DNA of 64,000 nt from Actinoplanes subtropicus (lineage in GTDB: Bacteria > Actinomycetota > Actinomycetes > Mycobacteriales > Micromonosporaceae), in assembly GCF_000721705.1 (NCBI RefSeq), contig NZ_JOJL01000013.1, positions 62,001 through 126,000 of the forward strand, read 5' to 3'. This document shows, piece by piece, positions 6,678 through 15,620 of this stretch. The notes beneath the pieces are model-generated. The model did not search any database. It had not been told where the DNA came from and was given only the letters and a program-made list of their open reading frames with translations. The first letter of the stretch is position 1. Every line of letters starts with the position of its first letter. The translations under genes were made by a program, and so were the position numbers.

Positions 6678-8423
6678 TCAGGATTCGTATTCGAGGGCGC
6701 CGATGTCGGGGGCGCCGTTGTAGAGGGGGGCGCCGGCATAGTCGAGGCCGCCGTTGGCGCTGATCGTCAGGCCGGTGTTGATTGCCGCTGAGCCTGGGGT
6801 CAGGGCGTAGGCGCGGGCGGTGGCCAGCTGCGGGCCGCTGGTGGGGGTGCCATATGGGCCCGAGACGTTCTCGTTGACGAAGTGGGGGTCGCCGGTTTTT
6901 GGGGTCGTGTCGCTCGACGGGATGGTCAGGGTGCCGGCGTAGAGGTTGTTGCCGTAGGTGATCGTGCTGCTTGTGGTCAGGACGGCGTTCGCCTTGGTGG
7001 AGCAGTAGATGTTGTTCCGGATCGTGTACTTCGCGCTCAGCGAGCTGCCGTATCCGTACGTCAGATAGCCACTGACATCGTTGTAGACGGTGTTGTTGTA
7101 GATGTCGGCGGTCGCCGCCTTGTCCGAATGCAGGTAGATGGGGTAGCGCGTGTTCGATTTCAGCACGTTGTAGCGCACGGTCACGCTGCCGAACGAGAAC
7201 TGGCAGAGCAGGATGCCGTCGCCGTTGTCGTGCACGAAGTTGTACTGCACGAGCATGTTGGTGGTGGCCTTGTCCGGGTCGATGCCGTTGTAGTCGGCGC
7301 CGCCCGCCTTCTTCGACGTCTGGTAGATCTCGTTGTGCTGGATCGTGACGCTGTCGGCGAAATAGGCCTCGATGCCCGAGGTCCCGGCCTGGTAGATGGT
7401 GTTCCCGGTGACCACGCCCCCGCGGACGTCGGTCAGATAAACCCCATTGCAGCCGTACGCCGTGTTGGCCTGCGAGATGTAGTTGTTCCGGATCACCACG
7501 TTGGTGTGCGGGTGGAACGCCGGGTCGCTCGCCGACGACCGGTTGCCCCAGCCGGTCGCCGTGGCGCCGGGTGCGTCGCCGCTGTACTGCTTCACGACGA
7601 TGCCGGCGAACGACGTGTCGGAGATCGTGGAGTTCTGCACCAGCAGGTCGTTGAGGATCGTCGGTGCGGTGCCCGGCGCGGCGATGTCCGGCACCGTCGT
7701 GTCGAAGACGATGCCGCCCGTCTTCTTGGAGCGGTCCCAGCCGGTCTGGAACGTGACACCCGGCGCGTTGCCGGTCGTATCCCCGCCGATCCAGTTGACC
7801 TGACCGCTCACGTCATGGACGTAGACGCCATCCACGTACAGGTGATTGAGGGTTTGTCCGTTGTCGCCGTCGATGTGGATGCCGCGCAGGTCCTTCAGGT
7901 TCGCGCCGGGCGTGCCGGTGGCCGGTGCGATGTTGGTGATCTCGAGGCCGCGGATCTCCCAGTACTGCTGGTTGTGCAGCTTCACGGTGGAGGTGACGCG
8001 GCTGGCCCCGTCGATCCGGGGCCGGGCGCCGCTGCCGTAGGCGCCGAGCACGATCGGGCTGCCGGTCGCGCCCGACCCCTTCGGCCACAGCTGGCCGGAC
8101 CAGACCTGTCCGGCCTTGAGCAGGATCTGGTCACCGGCGTGGAAGGTGGTCGCGTTCACCTTGGCCAGCGACTTCCACGGCGCCGCCGAGCTGGTGCCGG
8201 CGTTCGCGTCGTTGCCGCCCGTCGCGTCCACATAGAACGTCACGGCGGCGGCGAAACCCCCGCGATGCGCCGAGCCAAGGGCCGCCGAGCCGAAGGCCGC
8301 CGACCCGCTGGGCGTCGACCCGAAGGCCGCCGACCCGCTGGGCGTCGAGCCAAAGGACGTCGACCCGAAGGCCGTCGCCGTCAGGGCGAGAGCCACGGAC
8401 AGAAGACGATGAAGTGCGACCAT
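6678..8423 (-). CDS. Secreted right-handed beta-helix (pectate-lyase-fold) protein
   Basis: The 581-residue product starts MVALHRLLSVALALTATAFG, a signal peptide. Then comes a Gly/Ser/Ala-rich stretch made by a 30-bp DNA repeat, and from about residue 60 (TFYVDATGGNDANAGTSSAA) a parallel beta-helix with repeated short strands such as NVVIRNNYISQAN, GGVVTGNTIYQAG and VTIQHNEIYQT. Such proteins are mostly polysaccharide lyases or hydrolases; I cannot name the substrate. The ATG at 8423 was chosen because the signal peptide follows directly. A GGTAAACGCTTTCC operator lies 36 bases upstream, so carbon-source control is likely, together with the GH30 gene behind it. Confidence 0.8.
   Translation of the reverse strand: MVALHRLLSVALALTATAFGSTSFGSTPSGSAAFGSTPSGSAAFGSAALGSAHRGGFAAAVTFYVDATGGNDANAGTSSAAPWKSLAKVNATTFHAGDQILLKAGQVWSGQLWPKGSGATGSPIVLGAYGSGARPRIDGASRVTSTVKLHNQQYWEIRGLEITNIAPATGTPGANLKDLRGIHIDGDNGQTLNHLYVDGVYVHDVSGQVNWIGGDTTGNAPGVTFQTGWDRSKKTGGIVFDTTVPDIAAPGTAPTILNDLLVQNSTISDTSFAGIVVKQYSGDAPGATATGWGNRSSASDPAFHPHTNVVIRNNYISQANTAYGCNGVYLTDVRGGVVTGNTIYQAGTSGIEAYFADSVTIQHNEIYQTSKKAGGADYNGIDPDKATTNMLVQYNFVHDNGDGILLCQFSFGSVTVRYNVLKSNTRYPIYLHSDKAATADIYNNTVYNDVSGYLTYGYGSSLSAKYTIRNNIYCSTKANAVLTTSSTITYGNNLYAGTLTIPSSDTTPKTGDPHFVNENVSGPYGTPTSGPQLATARAYALTPGSAAINTGLTISANGGLDYAGAPLYNGAPDIGALEYES
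8271..8390 (-). repeat. 30-bp tandem repeats inside the secretion region of the beta-helix gene
   Basis: Two copies with a 30-bp period match exactly for 29 bases (8290-8318 and 8320-8348) and shorter degenerate copies flank them. They encode the repeated peptide AFGSTPSGSA just after the hydrophobic core of the signal peptide. The repeat keeps frame, so copy number could change the linker length between signal peptide and mature domain without breaking the gene. Confidence 0.75.
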
Positions 8424-8458
8424 GGCGCGGTCTCCCCGGTTGCTCAGAAAAACGCTCA

Positions 8459-8472
8459 GGTAAACGCTTTCC
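8459..8472. promoter_or_regulatory. LacI-type operator upstream of beta-helix gene
   Basis: GGTAAACGCTTTCC (on the minus strand GGAAAGCGTTTACC) is an imperfect palindrome around a central CG, typical of LacI-family sugar repressors. It sits 36 bases before the chosen ATG, between this gene and the GH30 gene upstream. Together with the site at 11649 it suggests common control by a sugar-responsive repressor encoded elsewhere. Confidence 0.5.
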
Positions 8473-8502
8473 GCACCATGGTCGGCACTCAATCGAGCAC
8501 TG

Positions 8503-11500
8503 TCAATGCGTTACCACTCGGTAGACCATCGTGTGCGCGCCGTCCTCGCTGGTCGTGGTGATCTCCCAGCAACCGCCGGCCCGCCTTACCACCACCGTGG
8601 CGTACGGATCGGTGGCTGTCCCGGTCACCGTCACCGGGCCGTGGTGCGACACCTTGACCCGGTACGTCATGACGGACGGGTCGAAGCCGGCGATCGGCAC
8701 GCCACCTACTTGGATGCCGTCCAGCCGGGCGTCCGACGACACGCCCGGCACCTTGGCGAAGACCTGCAACTCGGCCACCGTCAGATAGCCGTTCGGGACC
8801 GCGGTGAGGACCAGACACACCGACCGGGCGCCGGACGCCGTCACCGGTACGTCGACGGCCAGGGGACTCGCCGTGCCCACCGGAACCACCGGCCCGGCCG
8901 CCACGCAGCCGCCGGACTCGCCGGGCACGCCCGCCTGCACACTCGCGGCCAGGCCGCCGCCGGAGGAGCTGTCCCGATAGAAGTGCACGACGAGGTGCGA
9001 CACGTCATGCGCCTGCGGCAACGTCACGGTGAGCGTGTCCGAGGCGTTGCGCCCGGACGGCTTCCAGTTCGACCAGGCCTTGTCCATGGTGTCGCCGTTG
9101 ACCAGCCCGGCCGCCGAGTAGCCGCTCTCGGTGAACGACGCGGCGACCGTCACCCCCGCATCCGTCGCGACGTCGGCCTCGCCCGGCGGCGCCACCTGCA
9201 CCCGTACCGTCGCAGGCAGTTTCGTCCCGTCGACCACGGTGGCGGTGCCGGTCAGCGTAGCCACCCCGAGCTGGTCGAAGACCGGCGCCGGGTCCCAGAC
9301 GACCGGCAGATCCGCGCGGCCCCCTTGCCGCCCCACGCCGACCACCGTGGCGGGCAGCGCCGGCGTCCCGCCGGGATAGGTCTTGGCGCGCCCCGGCTCG
9401 GTGGACGTGAACGTGTCCACCGTGACCTGGGCGACCGCCCGCTGCCCGCGCCCCGCGACGTCGACGGCGGTGCCGGTGACGCGCACCGTGCCGGCCGTCC
9501 GCCACCGCCCGGCCGGCGGCAGCTGCCAGGTCACCGGCAGCGTGCGCCGCTCGCCCCCAGCGGTCGTCCCGGTGACCGTCCCGGGCAGGTCCGGCACCCG
9601 CCCCGGCACCGTGTAGGCGATCGTGGTGTCGATGCCCGCGACCGTGTCATCGCTCAGCCGCCACCGCTGGTTGGGCCCCGAGGTCGGCTGGTAGACCCCG
9701 ACGGCGGTGCCGTCGGCGACCGCCTGGCCGGGCACGTCGATCAGCTGCCGGGCCGCGACGTTGATGAGGGTGTACGTGCCGTCGCCGGTGGTGGACAGCA
9801 CCCACTCGGCCGCCTCGTCCGCCGCCCCGGCCGGCTCGGGTCCGAGCTTGCCGTTGCGCACCGCCAGCCGCTGCCCGGTGCCCGCGTTGGTCACCTCGTA
9901 CCGCGCGCGGTTGCCGTCGCCGCCGGCGAGCCGGCGGAAGGTCCACAGCTGGCCGGCGCTCGCCACGTCGGTGGTGCGGATGGTCGCGTCGGCCGCCAGC
10001 GACCGCCCGCTCTGCACGCCCGCGAGGCGGTACGTGTGCCCGGACTGGAACTGCGGGGCCGCCGCGGCGGTGGAGAGCAGGCCGCGTACGAGAAAGGTGG
10101 TGACCGACTGCGCCGGCACGGTGAGCGCGGCCCGGTGGTCGCTGACCCGGACCGGCGTGCCGGTGACCAGCTTGCCGTCCGCGCTGGTGACCACCGGGGT
10201 GACCGTGGCGGACGGGCCGAGCGCCGCGAACTTCGACAGGTCCACGGTGACGGCCTGCGGCGCGCTGGTCGCGTTCGCGTGCACCACCGTGACCGCGTGC
10301 CCGTTCTTGGCGATCGCCGCGAGGCTGTGGGCGTCGCTCACCTGCACCATCCGGTCGCCCGGGCGGATGTAGTGGGTGAAGTTGCGGATCGTGTCGTACT
10401 TGGTGTTGGTCTGGATCGGGCAGGTCTGCAGGGTGTCGGTGGCGGTGCAGTCGAACGGGACGTGGATCTCGCCCCACTGCAGGTTGCCCTCGGCCACCAT
10501 GTTCTTGGCGTCCTCGATCGGCTGCCACAGCACCCAGGCGGACGGCTCCAGCTCGCGGATGTCGTCGATCATCTGCTGCGCCATGCCGAGGCCGGAGTCC
10601 ATGCTGGTGTAGTCGTGCCCCCAGCTGCCCTCGATCTCGCTCATCCAGAGGGGCTTCTGCTCGGCCTTGGCGATGTCCCGGACGCTGGTGCGCTGGCTGG
10701 TGCCGTACGTGTGCACGTTGATCCGGTCGACCGCGGCCTGCCCGGCGGCCGGGTAGCCGTACCAGTCGGTGACCAGCGTGCTCGGGTTGGTCTCGTCGGG
10801 GGACGACACGATCGCCCGGGTCGAGGCGGTGGCCAGGCGGCGCTGGACCGCCTGGGTGACCTGGGCCTGCAGCGCCGGTCCGGCGTGCGCGCCCTCCTGC
10901 CGGCCGCCGGTCGGCTGCCCGTCGGCGCCCAGCGTGGTCTTCCAGTACGGCGTGTTCGGCTCGTTGAGCGGCTCGAGGCCGGCGAACTTGATGCCGTACT
11001 GCTTCTCCAGGTGGTCGGTGACCCGGACGAGGTAGTCGGCGTACTGGTCGACCCGGTCGGCGCGGATCTGGTCGTCGGAGGCGTTGAACCCGCCACTGAC
11101 GTACCCGCTCACGGTCTGGAAGTACGGCGGCGAGTTGCTGAACGCCTCCCAGCCGGTGACCCGGTTCTTGATCTGCTGCACCCACCAGCGCTGGTTCGCG
11201 TCGGCCGACCAGTTCCAGTCGGCCGGGTCGTCCGGGTTCCACCAGTCCTTGTCGGCCGGGCCGTGCGACTCGGGCGCGTTCCAGTAGCCGGGTACCGCGC
11301 CGCCGGGCCGCAGGTAGTCGCGGACCGTGGGGGCGTTGCCGCCGCCGATGTTGTAGCGGGCGATGTTCAGGTCGAGCCCGTCCGCCCCGAAGACCATGTC
11401 GACGAGCTTCTTCCGGATGGCGTCCGGGTAGCCGCCGGTGGCCTCGGCCATCCAGGCGAGGCTGGTGCCCCAGCCCTGGAACTCCGGCTGCCGGTAGGAG

Positions 11501-11634
11501 GGATCGATGGTTATGGTGACGGCCGGCGTGCCCGCGGCGGCCGAGGTGTCGGCGGAAACGGCCGGTGCCGCGGCGGGAACGCCGATCAGACCCAGCCCGA
11601 GGGTCGCCGCAGCGGCGGCGATGAGAAGTCGCAT
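8503..11634 (-). CDS. Secreted multi-domain GH30 glycosidase (endo-beta-1,6-galactanase-like)
   Basis: The 1,043-residue protein has a signal peptide (1-28), a GH30 catalytic barrel (about 40-410) with acid/base Glu225 in EPLNEPNTP and the nucleophile in WMSEIEGSWG (Glu333 or Glu335), a GH30 beta-sandwich (to about 515), a ricin-type lectin module (about 535-660), two Ig-like domains (about 665-800), a discoidin-like carbohydrate-binding domain (about 815-960) and a C-terminal beta-sandwich (965-1043). Known relatives cut beta-1,6-galactan side chains of arabinogalactan; the exact substrate is inference. GAAGGG precedes the ATG. A perfect 20-bp palindrome lies 15 bases upstream of the start, and the gene is divergent from a PaaX-type regulator. 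Confidence 0.85.
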   Translation of the reverse strand: MRLLIAAAAATLGLGLIGVPAAAPAVSADTSAAAGTPAVTITIDPSYRQPEFQGWGTSLAWMAEATGGYPDAIRKKLVDMVFGADGLDLNIARYNIGGGNAPTVRDYLRPGGAVPGYWNAPESHGPADKDWWNPDDPADWNWSADANQRWWVQQIKNRVTGWEAFSNSPPYFQTVSGYVSGGFNASDDQIRADRVDQYADYLVRVTDHLEKQYGIKFAGLEPLNEPNTPYWKTTLGADGQPTGGRQEGAHAGPALQAQVTQAVQRRLATASTRAIVSSPDETNPSTLVTDWYGYPAAGQAAVDRINVHTYGTSQRTSVRDIAKAEQKPLWMSEIEGSWGHDYTSMDSGLGMAQQMIDDIRELEPSAWVLWQPIEDAKNMVAEGNLQWGEIHVPFDCTATDTLQTCPIQTNTKYDTIRNFTHYIRPGDRMVQVSDAHSLAAIAKNGHAVTVVHANATSAPQAVTVDLSKFAALGPSATVTPVVTSADGKLVTGTPVRVSDHRAALTVPAQSVTTFLVRGLLSTAAAAPQFQSGHTYRLAGVQSGRSLAADATIRTTDVASAGQLWTFRRLAGGDGNRARYEVTNAGTGQRLAVRNGKLGPEPAGAADEAAEWVLSTTGDGTYTLINVAARQLIDVPGQAVADGTAVGVYQPTSGPNQRWRLSDDTVAGIDTTIAYTVPGRVPDLPGTVTGTTAGGERRTLPVTWQLPPAGRWRTAGTVRVTGTAVDVAGRGQRAVAQVTVDTFTSTEPGRAKTYPGGTPALPATVVGVGRQGGRADLPVVWDPAPVFDQLGVATLTGTATVVDGTKLPATVRVQVAPPGEADVATDAGVTVAASFTESGYSAAGLVNGDTMDKAWSNWKPSGRNASDTLTVTLPQAHDVSHLVVHFYRDSSSGGGLAASVQAGVPGESGGCVAAGPVVPVGTASPLAVDVPVTASGARSVCLVLTAVPNGYLTVAELQVFAKVPGVSSDARLDGIQVGGVPIAGFDPSVMTYRVKVSHHGPVTVTGTATDPYATVVVRRAGGCWEITTTSEDGAHTMVYRVVTH

Positions 11635-11648
11635 GATCTGCCCTTCGC

Positions 11649-11668
11649 CGATGTTTACGTAAACATCG
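11649..11668. promoter_or_regulatory. Perfect 20-bp palindromic operator of the GH30 gene
   Basis: CGATGTTTACGTAAACATCG is a perfect palindrome with the TTTACGTAAA core typical of LacI-family repressors. It lies 15 bases before the GH30 start and 90 bases before the divergent PaaX-type gene, so it may control either or both. No LacI gene is adjacent; the nearest regulator, of the PaaX family, normally binds different sites. Confidence 0.65.
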
Positions 11669-11758
11669 AAGGTCCGGAGTGTTACGTCCCGGACCGGCCG
11701 CCGTCAAGACATGATCCGTAGCATGGTCGAGATGTCCGAGCGAGCGAGGAGGGACCCG

Positions 11759-12601
11759 ATGCCGGTACGGACGGCGGAGGCCGAGGCGGCGCCGACGCTG
11801 TCCCGCCGGCACGCCCGCGGGTCGGAGAGCGCCCGGGGCCTGCTGCTGACCGTGCTCGGCGAGCTGGTCCTGCCGGCCGGCGGCGCCGCGCTCACCTCGG
11901 CCTTCATCGACGTGCTCGGCCGCTTGGGCGTGGAGGAGAAGGCGACCCGGCAGGCCTTGATGCGGACTGCCGCCGACGGCTGGCTCGAAACGGAAAGACA
12001 GGGCCGCCGTACGGTGTGGACGCTGAGCCCGGACGCGCGGCGGCTGCTCACCGACGGCGCCGAGCGCATCTACGGCTTCCACGGCGTCCAGCCCGGCTGG
12101 GACGGGCGGCTGCTGCTGGTGCTGGCCCGCGTCCCGGAGACCGAGCGGGCCGCCCGGCACATGCTGCGCACCCGGCTCACCTGGGCCGGCTTCGGCAGCC
12201 CCGCGCCCGGCGTGTGGATCAGCACGCACCTCGACCGGGCCGCGGAGGCCGAGCGGGTCCTCGACGAGGCCGGCCTGCGCGACGACGCGCAGATCTTCCG
12301 TGCCGAGCACCAGGCCGGCGCGATCGCCACCATGGTCCGGCAGGCGTGGGACCTCGACGAGATCGAGCGGCGGTACGCGGAGTTCCTCGCCGAGTTCGCC
12401 GGCGAGCCGTCTCCCGACCCCCTGGTCCGGGCGATCCAGCTGGTGCACGCCTGGCGCCGTTTCCCGCAGATCGACCCCGAACTGCCGGCCGAGCTGCTGC
12501 CGGCCCGGTGGAGCGGAACCCGGGCCGCGCAGTTGTTCCGGCAAAGCCACGAGCCGTGGGCCGCCGCGGCCCGAGCCGAGTGGCAGCGGAGCGGGTCGTG
12601 A
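11759..12601 (+). CDS. PaaX-family transcriptional repressor
   Basis: The 280-residue product matches PaaX proteins: an N-terminal winged helix (ALTSAFIDVLGRLGVEEKAT, RQALMRTAADGWLETERQGR), a middle domain and a C-terminal PaaX block (AWRRFPQIDPELPAELLPARW). PaaX represses phenylacetate genes in enterobacteria and many actinobacterial paralogues have other targets. I set the start at 11759 because AGGAGGGA ends five bases upstream; open-frame ATGs at 11711 and 11723 lack a good ribosome site. It is divergent from the GH30 gene and no phenylacetate genes are in the window, so the target is unknown. Confidence 0.85.
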   Translation: MPVRTAEAEAAPTLSRRHARGSESARGLLLTVLGELVLPAGGAALTSAFIDVLGRLGVEEKATRQALMRTAADGWLETERQGRRTVWTLSPDARRLLTDGAERIYGFHGVQPGWDGRLLLVLARVPETERAARHMLRTRLTWAGFGSPAPGVWISTHLDRAAEAERVLDEAGLRDDAQIFRAEHQAGAIATMVRQAWDLDEIERRYAEFLAEFAGEPSPDPLVRAIQLVHAWRRFPQIDPELPAELLPARWSGTRAAQLFRQSHEPWAAAARAEWQRSGS

Positions 12602-12608
12602 CGGCCGC

Positions 12609-12701
12609 AGGGTCTGTGTCGTAGTGGGGGCCGGAGCGAGGCGAGGTCCAGGCGTCGTCTGGGCCACGCCGCTGCCCGTCTGCCACTACGACACAGACCC
12701 T
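12609..12701. repeat. 93-bp element with perfect 19-bp terminal inverted repeats
   Basis: AGGGTCTGTGTCGTAGTGG at 12609-12627 is mirrored exactly at 12683-12701, with 55 bases between. The ends resemble those of insertion sequences, so this could be a MITE. It also sits exactly between two convergent genes, starting eight bases after the PaaX stop and covering the tannase stop, where it would act as a two-way transcription terminator. I see no clear target-site duplication. It encodes nothing. Confidence 0.7.
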
Positions 12702-14220
12702 AGGACCGGCGGCAGGTGAAGCTCGACGCCTGGGTCACCGGGCCGTGCCCGCGGTAGGCGGCCACCGCGGGATAGCGGCAGATCGGCCGGGTCTGCACGA
12801 CCGTGCCGGTGGCGTCCCGGACGATGCCGGTGAGCACCTGCGGCGCCTGCCCGTGCTCGACCCAGGCGACGAGCGCGCCGAGCGGGTCGGCCGGCTGCGG
12901 GCCCGGGCCGCCGGCACAGTGCGCGACGCCCGGCGCCAGGAACAGCCGGGTGAAGTCCGCGGTGCCGGGCGTGGCCGCCATGAAGCGGCGGTAATAGTCG
13001 ATCGTGCCCTGCGGGAAGATCAGCTGGTCGGCCTGCCCGTGCCAGATCAGGAGCTTGCCGCCGGCGTTCCGGAACGGCCGCAGGTCGGGGTCGGCGGTGC
13101 CGATCACCGCGTCGTACATCCGCTTCGACTGGGCGAACAGCTGGTCATAGCGCTCGTACGTGGTGGTCGTCCAGTCCCAGGACGGATTCCGCTGCACCCA
13201 GGTGCCCAGGTGGGTCAGCGCGATCGGGAAGGGCGCGCCGCCCGCCGCGGTCGTGTTGGCCAGGCCCGCGAAGGAGGCCCCGGGCCGCAGCCCGTACCAG
13301 AGGAAGTCGCCCTCCACCGAGCGCGGCCCGGCGAGGATCCGGGCCACCGCCGACGCGTCCGTGGCGGTGATGACGCCGCACGGCGTGGCCCGGCCGATCA
13401 GCGAGCGCGGGTCGAACCGGCAGCGCGCCGGGTCGCCGATCACCCCGTCCCGGACGCCGTCGCCGACCGTGTCGCAGGCCGCGATCGCCGCCGCCTGGAA
13501 CGCCTCGAACTTGCACTGCGGCAGGAAGTCCCCGGTCCGCAGCATCACCAGCTGCGGCCAGAACTCGGCCGGGATGAACGTGGACCAGTTGATCGCCGGG
13601 GCGGCCGACAGGATCCCGTCGTAGTCGTCCGGGTAGCGCTGCGCCTCGGACAGGCCCTGGCGGCCGCCGGTGGAGCAGCCGTTCCAGTACGCGTGCCCCG
13701 CCGGCCGGCCGTAGAAGGCGGCGGTGACCGCCTTGCCGACCACGGTCATGTCATGGATGCCGAGGTAGGCGAAGTCCCGGATGAGCTGCCAGTCGAGCCG
13801 GCCGCTCGGATCCAGCGCGAACGAGCCGTCCACGCCGGAGTGACCGGTGTCGGTGGACGCCGCCGCGTATCCCTGTGCGACCGGCGCGGCCAGCGCTTGC
13901 GGGAAGCCACCCACATATCCCCCGCCGCCGACGCCCTGGAACCGGCCGTTCCACCCGGACACCGGCAGCCAGACGTAGATGTTCTCGACGTCGCCCGCCG
14001 GCGGATGCGTCACGGTCGCCTCCACCTGGCAGGTCTCCGGGACCCCGCCGCCGGCCGGGACGACGACGGCGCTGGTCACCGTGGTGTTCGGCAGCCGTAC
14101 GCCGGTGAGGCTCGAGCAGGACGCCGGGGCGGCGAGCGACCGGGGGCTCGCGGCGGCCGGGCCGGCGACGAGCAGCGGCACGGCCAGCACCGCGGCGGCC
14201 GCGACGATGGACATCTTCAT
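12700..14220 (-). CDS. Secreted tannase/feruloyl esterase family hydrolase
   Basis: The 506-residue protein begins with a signal peptide (MKMSIVAAAAVLAVPLLVAG, cleavage after AAA near residue 25). It is a tannase-family alpha/beta hydrolase: GCSTGGRQG near residue 180 holds the catalytic serine, a Cys precedes it as in the family, and GVAHCAGGPGPQP near the end holds the histidine. Such enzymes split gallate or ferulate esters from plant polymers. The ATG at 14220 has AGGGAG nine bases upstream. Its TAG stop lies in the right arm of the 93-bp inverted repeat. Substrate cannot be told from sequence. Confidence 0.85.
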   Translation of the reverse strand: MKMSIVAAAAVLAVPLLVAGPAAASPRSLAAPASCSSLTGVRLPNTTVTSAVVVPAGGGVPETCQVEATVTHPPAGDVENIYVWLPVSGWNGRFQGVGGGGYVGGFPQALAAPVAQGYAAASTDTGHSGVDGSFALDPSGRLDWQLIRDFAYLGIHDMTVVGKAVTAAFYGRPAGHAYWNGCSTGGRQGLSEAQRYPDDYDGILSAAPAINWSTFIPAEFWPQLVMLRTGDFLPQCKFEAFQAAAIAACDTVGDGVRDGVIGDPARCRFDPRSLIGRATPCGVITATDASAVARILAGPRSVEGDFLWYGLRPGASFAGLANTTAAGGAPFPIALTHLGTWVQRNPSWDWTTTTYERYDQLFAQSKRMYDAVIGTADPDLRPFRNAGGKLLIWHGQADQLIFPQGTIDYYRRFMAATPGTADFTRLFLAPGVAHCAGGPGPQPADPLGALVAWVEHGQAPQVLTGIVRDATGTVVQTRPICRYPAVAAYRGHGPVTQASSFTCRRS

Positions 14221-14335
14221 CGATGGCTCCCTGGGTGTCGGGAACGACGCGATCGGCACCCATCCTCTACTCATCCATTGCGACTCGTCAATGCAACGTA
14301 GCGAGACGGGCCCGGTCGCGAGCTAGGATCTTGAG

Positions 14336-14827
14336 ATGACAGTGGATATCGATCTCCCCCGGGTCGCGCTGAAGAAGGTGACGCCCCAGGTCTCGGCCGC
14401 GATGGGCGCCCTGCACGCCGCCGCGGTGGCCGCCGCGAAGGACGCCGGGGTGGAGCCGGAACTGCTCGAGCTGGTGCGGATCCGGGCGTCGCAGATCAAC
14501 GGCTGCGCCTTCTGCATCGACATGCACACCAAGGACGCCCGCGCCGCCGGCGAGACCGAGCAGCGGATCTACGCGCTCAACGCGTGGGCCGAGACGCCGT
14601 TCTACTCCGAGCGGGAGCGGGCCGCCCTGGCGCTGACCGAGGCGGTCACGCTGATCGCCGGCGACCGGGTGCCCGGCGACGTCTACCGGGCCGCCACGGA
14701 GGTCTTCAAGGAGGACGAGGTGGCGGCCCTGATCTGGGCGGCCACGGTCATCAACGCGTACAACCGGATCGCCATCAGCACCCGGATGGTGCCCGGCGGC
14801 TATCAGCCGGCCAAGACCTCGTCCTGA
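14336..14827 (+). CDS. Carboxymuconolactone decarboxylase/AhpD-like protein
   Basis: The 163-residue protein contains NGCAFCIDMHTKDAR with Cys57, Cys60 and His64, the redox signature of AhpD-like alkylhydroperoxidases. It probably reduces peroxides or works as a small thiol peroxidase in the cytosol. The start at 14336 lies 115 bases from the divergent tannase start. Its last 25 bases overlap the 3' end of the convergent pabC gene. Whether it belongs with the aminobenzoate cluster is unclear. Confidence 0.85.
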   Translation: MTVDIDLPRVALKKVTPQVSAAMGALHAAAVAAAKDAGVEPELLELVRIRASQINGCAFCIDMHTKDARAAGETEQRIYALNAWAETPFYSERERAALALTEAVTLIAGDRVPGDVYRAATEVFKEDEVAALIWAATVINAYNRIAISTRMVPGGYQPAKTSS

Positions 14828-15609
14828 GCCGCCGGCCGGTCCGGCAGCGGCTCGGCCTCCCCGTCCAACCAAGCCTGCCAGGCCGGCGCGCGATGCGCCG
14901 GCCCGGCCAGAATCGGCGCCTCCACCCACCGGGTCACCGGACGGATCCCGTGCAGCGCGTTGACCAGCCACGCCTCGCGGCCGTTGAGCTGGGTGGGCGG
15001 CCGCCGGCGGTAGGTGACGGGCACGCCGAGCTCCCGGGCCCGGTCGAGGATGATCGCGCGGGTGACGCCGGGCAGGAGCGAGAGGTTGGGGGCGGGCGCG
15101 CACAGCCGCCCGCCCTCCCACCACAGCACGCTGGCGTTGGCCGCCTCCAGGAGCAGCCCGCCGCGGCTGGTCAGCAGCGCCTCCTGAGCCGAGCGCCGGG
15201 CGGCGCCGGAGCGCAGTTCGGCCAGGGCCGCCAGGTCGGGGCCCTTGCGCCGGGGCACGGTACGCGGATCGCCGATCGCCGGCACCCAGACCCGCACGTC
15301 GGCGGCGAGCGGCGGGGCCGGCCGGACGCGCAGCCGCAGCGCGCCCTCGGTCAGCTCCACCCGCGGAAACCAGAGCCCCTCTCGCGGCAGCGCGTCCAGC
15401 ACCGCCCGCCAGAACGGCCACAGCCGGTCCGGCGGCACCTCGGCCGCCTCCGCGCAGGCGGCGAAGAATCGCTGCCGGTGCCGCTCCAGGCCGCGGACTC
15501 TGCCGTCCCGCACCAGCCAGGAATCCGCCGCGAGCAAGGGACCACCAGCCGGGCCGGCGGCCGGCTCCAGTCCCGCTTCGGGCCGCCACACAAGAGGTAC
15601 ATCGGTCAT
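14803..15609 (-). CDS. pabC: Aminodeoxychorismate lyase (class IV aminotransferase fold)
   Basis: This 268-residue PLP enzyme of aminotransferase class IV would release pyruvate from 4-amino-4-deoxychorismate to give p-aminobenzoate. PRRKGPDLAALAELRSGAAR carries the probable PLP lysine, Lys122, followed by the fold-type IV segment LLEAANASVLWWEGG. AAAGGAGGACCG before the ATG at 15609 is an excellent ribosome site. It is last in a six-gene minus-strand unit containing a PabAB fusion, which supports this function over D-amino-acid or branched-chain transamination. The 3' end overlaps the convergent AhpD-like gene. Confidence 0.8.
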   Translation of the reverse strand: MTDVPLVWRPEAGLEPAAGPAGGPLLAADSWLVRDGRVRGLERHRQRFFAACAEAAEVPPDRLWPFWRAVLDALPREGLWFPRVELTEGALRLRVRPAPPLAADVRVWVPAIGDPRTVPRRKGPDLAALAELRSGAARRSAQEALLTSRGGLLLEAANASVLWWEGGRLCAPAPNLSLLPGVTRAIILDRARELGVPVTYRRRPPTQLNGREAWLVNALHGIRPVTRWVEAPILAGPAHRAPAWQAWLDGEAEPLPDRPAAQDEVLAG

Positions 15610-15620
15610 CGGTCCTCCTT

